Part shown: piece after piece, positions 1-6,054 of the stretch
Numbering within the stretch: position 1 is the first letter of the stretch
Layout of the letters: each line of letters begins with the position of its first letter
Source of the DNA: Methanomassiliicoccales archaeon
Lineage (GTDB): Archaea > Thermoplasmatota > Thermoplasmata > RBG-16-68-12 > SOIM01
Length of the DNA stretch: 54,164 bases
Direction: 5' to 3'
Assembly (NCBI GenBank): GCA_030593885.1
Contig: JAUVGH010000012.1
Span: 1-54,164, forward strand
Made by a program: the position numbers and the translations under genes
The notes under the pieces: generated by a model
What the model was told of the DNA's origin: nothing
The model's input: the letters and a program-made list of their open reading frames with translations, nothing else
The model's database searches: none

Positions 1-2
1 TC

Positions 3-293
3 CACTCGGCTGGGAAGGAGATCAGCGAGGCAAGCGTGAAGAAGGTCCTCACCGCAGCGGGAGTCAAGCCTGACGAGACCAGGATCAAGGCTCTCACTGC
101 CGCCCTGGAAGGGGTTGATATCGAGGAAGCTCTTACCACGCAGGTTGCACCGGTGGCATCCGCTCCCGCAGCCGCTCCAGCGACTGCCGAGCCAGAGGAG
201 AAGAAGGAAGACGAAGACAAGAAGAAGGACAAGAAAGAGAAGAAGGCTTCCGAAGAGGAGGCCGCTGCGGGGCTTGGAGCTCTCTTTGGGTAA
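3..293 (+). CDS. rpl12: Ribosomal stalk protein P1 (L12e), 5' end cut off by the window
   Basis: C-terminal part of the archaeal P1/L12 stalk protein, which binds P0 on the large ribosomal subunit and recruits translation GTPases. The frame is open back to the window edge and reads [20 protein letters not shown], which matches the N-terminal dimerisation region of archaeal P1, so the GTG at 36 is not the start; about a dozen residues are missing. The sequence continues through the helical domain ([11 protein letters not shown]), an Ala/Pro hinge and a highly charged Lys/Glu segment, and ends in the hallmark GLGALFG peptide that contacts elongation factors. The rest of the usual L11-L1-P0-P1 operon presumably lies upstream of the window. 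Identity is very secure. Confidence 0.96.
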   Translation, partial: HSAGKEISEASVKKVLTAAGVKPDETRIKALTAALEGVDIEEALTTQVAPVASAPAAAPATAEPEEKKEDEDKKKDKKEKKASEEEAAAGLGALFG

Positions 294-330
294 TCCATCA
301 AGAGCTCTGGTCTTTCGGCCCGTTTCGGGG

Positions 331-353
331 ATGAATTCAGTCGCAGAATTCAT
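331..353. other. Perfect hairpin downstream of rpl12
   Basis: An 8-bp inverted repeat (ATGAATTC / GAATTCAT, 331-338 and 346-353) encloses a 7-base loop, 38 bp after the rpl12 stop codon. No T-run follows, so it is not an obvious intrinsic terminator. It may protect or help process the 3' end of the ribosomal mRNA. The role is inferred from position only. Confidence 0.4.
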
Positions 354-432
354 GTCCTGGCAACCTCATCTCAAAACCCCCAGATATACTCGAACTGCTA
401 TCCGTTCTGATAATCACCTATCGAGTTTTGTG

Positions 433-446
433 TGGACATCTTTATA
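433..446 (+). promoter_or_regulatory. TATA-type promoter of the TPR/winged-helix gene
   Basis: The 14-mer TGGACATCTTTATA holds a TATA-like core and predicts transcription from about 470, leaving a leader of roughly 65 nt before the ATG at 534. The same 14-mer recurs exactly at 1639-1652, in front of the C/D-box sRNA. A Shine-Dalgarno-like GGAGG lies just before the ATG. Confidence 0.5.
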
Positions 447-533
447 GCCACCTGGCGACACTTCCATTGCATAATCCGCTTGTTGATTGAAGGGATGAAA
501 GGTATCACTGCGGACTTGTAATGGAGGAAACCC

Positions 534-1592
534 ATGCAAGAATCCGATAAGAAGACAAAGGCCGAGAATAACACTGACGACGTGCTTAAGGGTCTGGAAC
601 ATCTCTTGAGCGAGTTGCCTGGCGATGACGAGAGTGATATGTTCGACGACCCAGAAGAGGAGGCCTATCGTCCCGGCCCATGGAGAGGCCTGGACTGGGT
701 ATCAAAGGCTCAGGCGCTGAACGAGATGGAGCGGTATAGGGAGGCTATCCAGCAATGCGACGAGGCCCTCAGCATAAACCCCGGAGACTCAAAGGCCCTC
801 TACGTCAAGGGTGAGGCTTTCAGGGGCATCGGCAACCAGAGAAAGGCCCTGGAGTGCTACACCAAGGCCGTCAGGGGGAAACCCAACGACGAAGAGATTT
901 GGTACGCGGCAGGAATCGTCCTCAAGCAGATGGGAAAGCTCGAGGAAGCACTGGTGGCCTTTGAGAAGGCCACTGAGTTCGGAGATACGCATCACGACGC
1001 ATGGTACGAGAAGGCGGTTGTCCTCAGAATGCTGGGCAGGCCCCAGGAGTCAAGGTCGTGCTTGGAGAAGGCTTTCAGGAATTACCCTCTTGGCAATGGT
1101 GATTCTGAAGGCAGGAAGGGCAGACCAGAACCTCCGAGCAGGGAAACACCAGAGTCTGATGGCACCTCATATGACGATGAAGCGGAGGAAGAAGAAGGAA
1201 TCAGCCTGGATAACCTGGACGCATTGCTGGGAGATCTCATGTCCGAACCCGAGAAGTCCTCCGATCCCCAGGAATCGATACCCTTCGACCTCGATGATGA
1301 GAAGGTCCTTCTCAGTACTCTGAACCAATCATTGAACATCCAGCAGATTAGAAGTCTGGTGAAGATGCCGCTTGTCACATGTTACAAGAAGGTCAGGAAG
1401 CTGGAAGAGCTGGGGCTTCTTCGCCGGGTGAAGGTGGAAGTCGCCGGAACAGACAATAAGAAGCGGATCGGCTATTACAGAACAAATCTGAAGAAGGTCA
1501 AGCTCTACTCAAATCAGGGCCAATTGAAGCTGGGCGTGGAGTTCATGCAGTTGATACCACACACCGAGGAGAAGATTGATCCTAGAGTGTGA
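534..1592 (+). CDS. TPR-repeat protein with C-terminal winged-helix domain
   Basis: A 352-residue soluble protein. After an acidic N-terminus (residues 1-50), about four tetratricopeptide repeats follow (about 50-185), with the usual spacing of conserved residues (for example YREAIQQCDEALSINPGDSKA and KLEEALVAFEKATEFG). An acidic low-complexity linker (about 190-255) leads to a C-terminal winged helix (about 258-335; LNIQQIRSLVKMPLVTCYKK, then KLEELGLL). TPRs mediate protein contacts and the winged helix probably binds DNA or RNA, so this looks like a regulator that senses a partner through its TPRs. No specific function is recognised. A GGAGG motif before the ATG supports the start. It stands alone between rpl12 and the sRNA. 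Confidence 0.75.
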   Translation: MQESDKKTKAENNTDDVLKGLEHLLSELPGDDESDMFDDPEEEAYRPGPWRGLDWVSKAQALNEMERYREAIQQCDEALSINPGDSKALYVKGEAFRGIGNQRKALECYTKAVRGKPNDEEIWYAAGIVLKQMGKLEEALVAFEKATEFGDTHHDAWYEKAVVLRMLGRPQESRSCLEKAFRNYPLGNGDSEGRKGRPEPPSRETPESDGTSYDDEAEEEEGISLDNLDALLGDLMSEPEKSSDPQESIPFDLDDEKVLLSTLNQSLNIQQIRSLVKMPLVTCYKKVRKLEELGLLRRVKVEVAGTDNKKRIGYYRTNLKKVKLYSNQGQLKLGVEFMQLIPHTEEKIDPRV

Positions 1593-1638
1593 GCCAGTAA
1601 CGGTTCGGGGACAATCCAATCCCGAATTCGACTGGACC

Positions 1639-1652
1639 TGGACATCTTTATA
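1639..1652 (+). promoter_or_regulatory. Promoter of the C/D-box sRNA
   Basis: An exact copy of the TGGACATCTTTATA element at 433-446. Its TATA core lies about 26 bp before position 1675, just ahead of box C (1677). No plus-strand protein gene begins downstream, which supports an independent sRNA transcription unit. Confidence 0.55.
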
Positions 1653-1671
1653 TTCTCATATCCATTTCACC

Positions 1672-1738
1672 TGTTGGTGATGAACGGACTCTTGCTGAGC
1701 CTTTCGGGGCTGTGATGAGGATCTTGAGTGCTGACTTA
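1672..1738 (+). ncRNA. C/D-box guide sRNA (2'-O-methylation guide)
   Basis: All four boxes are present in order: box C GTGATGA (1677-1683), box D' CTGA (1695-1698), box C' GTGATGA (1712-1718) and box D CTGA (1731-1734). Between them are guides of 11 nt (ACGGACTCTTG, 1684-1694) and 12 nt (GGATCTTGAGTG, 1719-1730). The segment joining D' and C' can form a small AGCC/GGCT stem. By the D+5 rule the D' guide would target the fifth base (A) of CAAGAGTCCGT and the D guide the fifth base (C) of CACTCAAGATCC; the target RNAs (rRNA or tRNA) are not in this window. Size, box spacing and the dedicated upstream promoter fit archaeal C/D sRNAs bound by L7Ae, Nop5 and fibrillarin. The exact ends are estimates. 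The 3' end slightly overlaps the convergent gene that ends at 1736. Confidence 0.75.
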
Positions 1739-2053
1739 GGCCTTTCCTGTGGTCTTCTTCTTTTCCCTGTTCCTTCTCTGCTTGGCGTTGAAACCCGTGG
1801 CCCTTTCCATGAAGGCGTTGTAGTTCTGTATCGTCTTTCGAGCCGTCTCATCATCCGTGCCCGGATTCATCTCTGTATCCACGAACAACAACTTGCCGTC
1901 AGTCCACACTGACAGCCTCTTGAGGGCTCCCCATGAAGCCTCGATCCTCTCATCCTTGTCTTCCGCTTCTCCAAAAACATCTGTGACCAGTTCCTTGAGC
2001 TTCTCTCCTTCAATGTTCTTGAAATGTCCCCTTTTAATGTCGAATGTCTGCAT
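1736..2053 (-). CDS. DUF5611-like small archaeal protein
   Basis: A 105-residue protein whose layout (KRGHFKNIEGEKLKELVTDVFG near the start, then WGALKRLSVWTDGKLLFVDTE) resembles the archaeal DUF5611 family of unknown function; this assignment is from memory of the family pattern. The C-terminus is strongly basic (KQRRNREKKKTTGKA), which suggests nucleic-acid contact. A GGAGG motif (about 2061-2066) sits ahead of the ATG. It is the last gene of a minus-strand set behind raSEA, 32 bp away and probably co-transcribed, so a link with RNA modification is possible but unproven. Its stop overlaps the 3' end of the convergent C/D-box sRNA. Confidence 0.6.
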   Translation of the reverse strand: MQTFDIKRGHFKNIEGEKLKELVTDVFGEAEDKDERIEASWGALKRLSVWTDGKLLFVDTEMNPGTDDETARKTIQNYNAFMERATGFNAKQRRNREKKKTTGKA

Positions 2054-2084
2054 CGGTCAACCTCCGTTTTCATACCGAACTATT

Positions 2085-3101
2085 TCACCCGTAATAACGT
2101 TGAATGTCTATTGAACTTTGCGTGAATCCCTGCAGATCGAGCGTGTCCATCCATCTCTCCCTGCACTCACACTCCAGGTCCCCGAAGTCGTTCCTCTGGC
2201 CGAGCGAGTACTCTGCGATCCCCTTCAGCACATCTTCGTCACACTCGTGGCAGTTGTGAGCGCCCCTTCTCTTCCCCCCGCCGGTGGGAGAGGAAATGAT
2301 CCTAGGATCCAGATCCTGACATTCCTCAATTATCCTGACAACCGACCAGAGCCATGGTGGCCTGTACTCTCCTCTCCTCCAGAGTCTTTCCACCAAAGTC
2401 CCCTTTTGCACGTTGACCGGGTTCAGTGAGATGACGTCAGTGATATCTTTGATCTGACTTGCGGTGTTCACCGCGTCTGTTATTGCTTCGTTCTCGGTCA
2501 GGAATGGGGGTTTCAGAAGCAGGTAGGTCTTGACCGTCGCTCCCGATCGCCTGATGATCTTTGTGGCCTTCAAGTAGTCTTCATAGGTGAATCCCTTGTT
2601 TATCGAGTGTTTGAGGACCATGTCGTTGGCAGATTCCAGGCCCAGCGCCACTTGAAGCCCGGCAACCTGAGCAACACTTTCTTTCAACGACTCCTCAGAG
2701 ACGTATTGTGGCCGTGTCTCCACTATCACTTGTTTGAATCTTTCTGAGGCCATATCAAGAATACCAGCCCTTGTTTCCCGCGGGATCTCTCTCTCATCGA
2801 GGAAACTGCCTGATGTGAACACCTTGAGCATGGTCTGTCCATTGGACTTCTCCATAGCTTTCCTGAATTGGTGCAGTATGTTCTCTCCATCAGCATCCGG
2901 ATGGCAATCATTGAAGTAGCCGCACATGGTGCAACCCTTCTTTCTGGCCCAAGAGCATCCCGAAGTTCTCAGTATGACCACCAAGGCATCGACGACCTCT
3001 CCGCCCAGTACATCCTTTTCCGTCCAGCACGAGACGTATCTGTTGACATCCCCTTTCGGAAAAATCCTCTTCTCAGGTATGTGGTCCTCTAACTTGGTCA
3101 T
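2085..3101 (-). CDS. raSEA: Archaeosine biosynthesis radical SAM protein RaSEA
   Basis: A 338-residue radical SAM enzyme. In the family, RaSEA works with ArcS to convert preQ0-lysine at position 15 of archaeal tRNA D-loops into archaeosine (G+), cleaving the lysine carbon skeleton. The iron-sulfur motif is C49-x7-C57-x2-C60 in GCSWARKKGCTMCGYFND, the characteristic RaSEA/Elp3-like arrangement, followed by the SAM barrel (VFTSGSFLD, VETRPQYV, GLESANDMVLKHSINKGFT). The C-terminus holds a further Cys cluster (CHECDEDV, CECRERW). ArcS and the transglycosylase are not in this window. It lies 34 bp downstream of the SAP/zinc-ribbon gene and 32 bp upstream of the DUF5611-like gene. Length is normal for the family. 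Confidence 0.88.
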   Translation of the reverse strand: MTKLEDHIPEKRIFPKGDVNRYVSCWTEKDVLGGEVVDALVVILRTSGCSWARKKGCTMCGYFNDCHPDADGENILHQFRKAMEKSNGQTMLKVFTSGSFLDEREIPRETRAGILDMASERFKQVIVETRPQYVSEESLKESVAQVAGLQVALGLESANDMVLKHSINKGFTYEDYLKATKIIRRSGATVKTYLLLKPPFLTENEAITDAVNTASQIKDITDVISLNPVNVQKGTLVERLWRRGEYRPPWLWSVVRIIEECQDLDPRIISSPTGGGKRRGAHNCHECDEDVLKGIAEYSLGQRNDFGDLECECRERWMDTLDLQGFTQSSIDIQRYYG

Positions 3102-3135
3102 GTCGAACAGCTCGAATCAGATGGAACGGCCGTGC

Positions 3136-4590
3136 TTACTTCCGCTGCCCCGCTCTGGGGAGCCACTTCGCCATTGAAAAGCCGTAGAGGGCGATTCCCA
3201 ATCCTCCGAACAGAATTGCCAGGAACAGCAGGATGTTGAACGTGTAGGTTACAGTGACCGGCGTGGCTGCTGGGTCGAACTCTATGCCCGCCAAGCCCCC
3301 ATCCAAGGTCACCTTGTGAGATCCGCTCTCAAAGAGGGCTACCGAATCCATCGATCCCGTGTAGACCATGAGAGTGATCAGGCCTGAAATGGTGAAGAAG
3401 ATGATGCCCAGCAATACCAGTATGGCGCCGGCTTTCGCAGTTCCGTCTGACGGGACGACCGCGAGAGCGCCGGCTGCTGGCCTTGCAGCTGCTGGTCGGG
3501 CCCTGGTTCCAGGTCTTGCGGCACCCGGTCTCGCACCGGTCGGCCTCACGGCGACGGTCACCCTCTGAGGTGGGGCCGCCTTGACGGGTCTGTATGCCTG
3601 ACAGCTCCAGCAATAATACTGCCTGTGCTTGGGCACGTATTTCATGTCCGAATGGCATGTTGGGCATCGCTTCACCGCTGGAGGTGCTCCAGCTGGTCTC
3701 GGCTCGACCTTCTTGACCCCCTCGTACGCCTTGCAGCTGTTACAGTACCACCTGTTGTATTCTTTGATGTGCCTGAGAGGTCTCCCGCACGTAGAGCAGG
3801 TTCTCGCAGGTTTCTTTGCGACTTCTGGAGCTTCTTTCTTGGGAACGGTCACCGGAGCGTATGTTCCACAACTCTGGCAGTACCACCTGTTGTATTCCTT
3901 GATGTACTTGAGCGGCCTCTTGCAGGTGGGACAAGGTTTCACCGCCTGTGCCGGGACCGCTGCGGCGGCAGTGGGAGCAGCAGGCTTGGGCTTCTCTCTC
4001 GGAGCATATGATTTGCAGCTGTAACAGTAATACCTATCATACTTCTCAACGTGTTCGAGCTCGGTCCCGCAAGTTGGGCAGGGGCGCTCGACTTTCTCCT
4101 TGGGAGGTGCTGGAGCCTCTTCCTCAATGGGTGCGGCGACTTCTTCTTCGGGCTCTTCTTCTGGAGGTTCCTCTTCTTCGGGCTCTTCTTTCTCTTCTGG
4201 CTCCTCTTCTTCAGGTTCCTCTTCTTCTTCGGGTTCTTCCTCAGGAGCTTCCTCTTCAGGTGCTTCTTCCTTTTTGGGTTCCTCTTCTTCCTCTGGAGCC
4301 TCTCCCTCTTCGTCTCCTGCTTCCTCTTCAGGTTCTTCTTTCTCAGGAGCTTCCTCTTCTACCTCTTCCTCGGCCTCCTCCTCTTCACCCTCAATAGGCT
4401 CTTCTTCCGGCTCTTCCTCTTCGGCCACCTCTTCAGCGGGACCTTCGCCAGATATGTAGGCGTACAACCTGTTCTGTAGATCTCTCTTGACGCCAGAAGT
4501 ATCAAGGTCGCATGTCTCACACATGTCCTTCAGTTGGGCCTTCTTAGCTTTCTGTATGTCTTCCTCCGTGATAGAAGATTCTTCGGCCAT
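3136..4590 (-). CDS. SAP-domain, four-zinc-ribbon membrane protein
   Basis: A 484-residue protein of unusual architecture. Residues about 10-45 (AQLKDMCETCDLDTSGVKRD) look like a SAP motif, a helix-extended-loop-helix usually found in DNA-binding proteins. Residues about 48-160 are almost entirely Glu/Pro. Four similar zinc ribbons follow (starting near 168, 218, 265 and 308), each CPTC-x14-18-YYC/WYC-x2-C with a conserved aromatic pair. An Ala/Arg/Pro-rich linker leads to two predicted membrane helices (about 385-408 and 447-474). The ribbons are probably cytoplasmic and could bind nucleic acid or protein at the membrane. No named function is recognised. It is probably the first gene of the set with raSEA and the DUF5611-like gene, driven by a TATA box near 4754. 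Confidence 0.7.
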   Translation of the reverse strand: MAEESSITEEDIQKAKKAQLKDMCETCDLDTSGVKRDLQNRLYAYISGEGPAEEVAEEEEPEEEPIEGEEEEAEEEVEEEAPEKEEPEEEAGDEEGEAPEEEEEPKKEEAPEEEAPEEEPEEEEEPEEEEPEEKEEPEEEEPPEEEPEEEVAAPIEEEAPAPPKEKVERPCPTCGTELEHVEKYDRYYCYSCKSYAPREKPKPAAPTAAAAVPAQAVKPCPTCKRPLKYIKEYNRWYCQSCGTYAPVTVPKKEAPEVAKKPARTCSTCGRPLRHIKEYNRWYCNSCKAYEGVKKVEPRPAGAPPAVKRCPTCHSDMKYVPKHRQYYCWSCQAYRPVKAAPPQRVTVAVRPTGARPGAARPGTRARPAAARPAAGALAVVPSDGTAKAGAILVLLGIIFFTISGLITLMVYTGSMDSVALFESGSHKVTLDGGLAGIEFDPAATPVTVTYTFNILLFLAILFGGLGIALYGFSMAKWLPRAGQRK

Positions 4591-4624
4591 TCAATCCGCC
4601 TCCTAAATGAAGTCCAATTCCTTG

Positions 4625-4663
4625 TTGAGTTGGGTCATCTTACGTGCATGTGCGGCAACTCAA
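4625..4663. other. Leader hairpin of the SAP/zinc-ribbon gene
   Basis: An 8-bp inverted repeat (TTGAGTTG 4625-4632 / CAACTCAA 4656-4663) enclosing 23 bases, in the predicted 5' untranslated leader of the minus-strand gene starting at 4590. It may be regulatory; it matches no riboswitch known to me. Confidence 0.35.
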
Positions 4664-4694
4664 GAACCGGCTGTTGCTTCTCTCCGATAGTTCA

Positions 4695-4724
4695 AGCGGG
4701 CATCTTGCAGTCAGATGTCCCGCT
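4695..4724. other. Strong GC-rich hairpin at the start of the same leader
   Basis: AGCGGGCATCT (4695-4705) pairs with AGATGTCCCGCT (4713-4724), 11 bp with one bulged base and a 7-nt loop. On the minus strand it would form the very 5' end of the transcript predicted from the TATA box near 4754. No T-run follows on either strand, so termination is unlikely. Confidence 0.45.
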
Positions 4725-4748
4725 GTTTCAGTTAAATAGTCCTAGCCT

Positions 4749-4759
4749 TATATAACGTT
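4749..4759 (-). promoter_or_regulatory. TATA-type promoter of the SAP/zinc-ribbon gene set
   Basis: On the minus strand the sequence reads GTTATATAAGG. It predicts a start near 4727 and a leader of roughly 135 nt containing two hairpins, unusually long for this window, where many genes look leaderless. Confidence 0.5.
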
Positions 4760-4795
4760 TAAGGTATACTTGTCTGGCCACCAGGTTTCCCATAT

Positions 4796-4806
4796 GCTTT
4801 TATATC
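4796..4806 (+). promoter_or_regulatory. TATA-type promoter of tRNA-Thr
   Basis: CTTTTATATCG lies about 42 bp upstream of the tRNA 5' end, predicting a start near 4828 and a short 5' leader for RNase P to remove. Confidence 0.5.
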
Positions 4807-4844
4807 GTTCTGGATATGGTAGCGTCCGCCTTATTTGCGCTCGT

Positions 4845-4917
4845 GCCACCGTAGCTTAGCTGGTAGAGCGGCTGATTTGTAATCAGCAGGTCGGGAGTTC
4901 AAATCTCTCCGGTGGCT
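4845..4917 (+). tRNA. tRNA-Thr (anticodon UGU)
   Basis: A complete 73-nt cloverleaf with no intron: acceptor GCCACCG / CGGTGGC, D-arm with GCTTAGCTGGTAGAGC, anticodon stem GCTGA / TCAGC around loop TTTGTAA (anticodon TGT), T-arm GGGAG-TTCAAAT-CTCTC, discriminator T; CCA is not encoded. Its 3' half (4881-4917) is repeated exactly at 5993-6029, the mark of an integrated element; the 3' half seen here is therefore probably the copy brought in by that element. Confidence 0.95.
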
Positions 4918-4918
4918 T
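4881..4918. repeat. attL-like direct repeat inside tRNA-Thr
   Basis: A 38-bp stretch from the anticodon stem to one base beyond the tRNA 3' end, identical to 5993-6030. The match extends seven bases leftward (4874-4880) with two mismatches in the anticodon loop. The anticodon stem gives a GATT-N3-AATC dyad, as expected for a tyrosine-recombinase core site. Distance between copies: 1112 bp. Confidence 0.85.
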
Positions 4919-4919
4919 G

Positions 4920-5837
4920 TCAAGAGGACTTGAGCTGCACTCCTCGCCGGCCAACGAACTGAGTGTAAAGCCGCACGGCCCGTTCGCTGGAATGCCATTT
5001 TCCCGACGTCTTGATGGCGGGCAGCTCTCCTTGACTAGCACGAAGCCCCAGGTACTTCGTGGAGTGGTCATATCGTACCTTGAGGGTCCCAAAAGGTTTC
5101 AGCTCATCTTCTTGCGTCCCGACCTGATCAAGTAGGTCCAGAAGAGAACGGGCCACTATGATCCTGAGGAAAGCTTCCAACTCATTGAGATCCCCCGAAT
5201 GCCCCGATTCAAGGGCGTGAACATATCGACTCCTATCGGGCGGTAATACATGCGCTGGTGGCCAACTGTGTTTGAGGAAGTGCAAGTTAAGGAGGAGCCT
5301 CCCGATACGTCCATTGCCATCGGTAAAGGGGTGAATTGCCTCAAAACGGTGGTGCATCCACGATGCCAGCCCGAACGTCGATTCGCCTCTTAGGTCGCGC
5401 TCGGCGTACTCCTCCTCCCACGAGGCCATGGCTGCAACAACTTTCTCCGCCCTTGGTGGGGTATGCATCGAGCTAGTAATCCGGACGTTCACTCGTCTCC
5501 ACTGACCGGCATCGGGATAGATCCCTCGGAAGACCGTCTCGTGAAGCCTCAAGACCGTCTGCAGCCGGATTGGGGCTTCGAGCTGTTGAATCAAACCCCG
5601 AAATGCCGCTTCGTGTTGCAACGTCTCTAACACGTCTGAGATTGGGCGGTTCCCTACGCTAACCTGTTCCAATAGGACCCTCTCGACGTCCCGCCACGTC
5701 AACGTATTTCCCTCGATGGCGTTCGTACCCCATGTGTTCAGGGCCCCGGTTCTCTTCCAGACCGACTCCGGAAGAGCCGTCAAGGGGGTCCGGGTCAAGA
5801 ACGATTGGCGAAGTTCCAACAGTATAGATTCTCGCAT
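4920..5837 (-). CDS. Fic/DOC-family AMPylase with N-terminal inhibitory helix and C-terminal HTH
   Basis: A Fic protein, an enzyme class that usually transfers AMP from ATP to hydroxyl side chains of target proteins. The full catalytic motif HPFTDGNGRIGR (residues 169-180, catalytic His169) is present. The self-inhibitory motif [S/T]xxxE[G/N] is seen as TNAIEGN (38-44; Glu42), which places it among Fic proteins with the inhibitory helix N-terminal to the Fic core. The C-terminus (about 260-295; KYLGLRASQGELPAI then SGKWHSSERAV) resembles the MerR/excisionase-like helix-turn-helix attached to some prokaryotic Fic proteins. TTG (5861) and ATG (5855) starts lie upstream in frame, but the TATA-like box at 5861-5870 fits a leaderless ATG at 5837. 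No separate antitoxin gene is adjacent, consistent with built-in inhibition. It is the sole cargo of the tRNA-Thr cassette. Confidence 0.88.
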   Translation of the reverse strand: MRESILLELRQSFLTRTPLTALPESVWKRTGALNTWGTNAIEGNTLTWRDVERVLLEQVSVGNRPISDVLETLQHEAAFRGLIQQLEAPIRLQTVLRLHETVFRGIYPDAGQWRRVNVRITSSMHTPPRAEKVVAAMASWEEEYAERDLRGESTFGLASWMHHRFEAIHPFTDGNGRIGRLLLNLHFLKHSWPPAHVLPPDRSRYVHALESGHSGDLNELEAFLRIIVARSLLDLLDQVGTQEDELKPFGTLKVRYDHSTKYLGLRASQGELPAIKTSGKWHSSERAVRLYTQFVGRRGVQLKSS

Positions 5838-5860
5838 GCAAGTATGACATTCCATATCCA

Positions 5861-5870
5861 ATATTTAAAG
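5861..5870 (-). promoter_or_regulatory. TATA box of the Fic gene
   Basis: Minus-strand CTTTAAATAT lies about 27 bp before the ATG at 5837 and overlaps the longer candidate starts, so it argues for the shorter reading frame and a leaderless mRNA. The promoter lies inside the cassette, so the cassette is self-sufficient for expression. Confidence 0.45.
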
Positions 5871-5992
5871 ATATATGGTATTCAGATAATAACTCGGTAA
5901 TCCCATACGTCATATAATCCCCGTCCTTTGCGTATCCCCAGGTCACCAGCCTTCAAATACTCTGAGAAGTTCCTTCGACCCTGGCGATTCGA

Positions 5993-6030
5993 AATCAGCA
6001 GGTCGGGAGTTCAAATCTCTCCGGTGGCTT
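5993..6030. repeat. attR-like direct repeat (displaced tRNA-Thr 3' half)
   Basis: A perfect 38-bp copy of 4881-4918. It lacks the 5' half of a tRNA and cannot fold as one. The bases before it (GATTCGA) keep the GATT-N3-AATC dyad but with a different 3-base centre. T-rich sequence after it (TTTGCATTCCTTTTCG) is probably the original transcription end of the tRNA-Thr gene. Confidence 0.85.
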
Positions 6031-6054
6031 TGCATTCCTTTTCGTTCAAGACCC

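Larger units (their letters stand above)
4881..5992. mobile_element. Minimal tRNA-Thr-integrated cassette carrying one Fic gene
   Basis: A 1112-bp unit delimited by the 38-bp tRNA repeats. Its only gene is the Fic-family protein at 4920-5837; no integrase, excisionase or replication gene is present. The tRNA stays functional because the element supplies its 3' half. It could be the remnant of a larger island, or a non-autonomous cassette mobilised in trans by a tyrosine integrase encoded elsewhere. The two perfect 38-bp repeats suggest the insertion is recent or conserved by selection. Integration into tRNA 3' halves is well established for archaeal elements; the one-gene content is the odd part. 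Confidence 0.75.

Noticed and set aside
4051-4479. Ser-rich or Leu/Phe-rich frames opposite the Glu/Pro stretch of the SAP/zinc-ribbon gene
   Set aside because: They are low-complexity shadows of the GAA/GAG repeats and not independent genes.
5986-6030. A second tRNA gene downstream of the Fic gene
   Set aside because: Only the 3' half is present, with no matching acceptor 5' strand or D-arm; it is the displaced half of tRNA-Thr.
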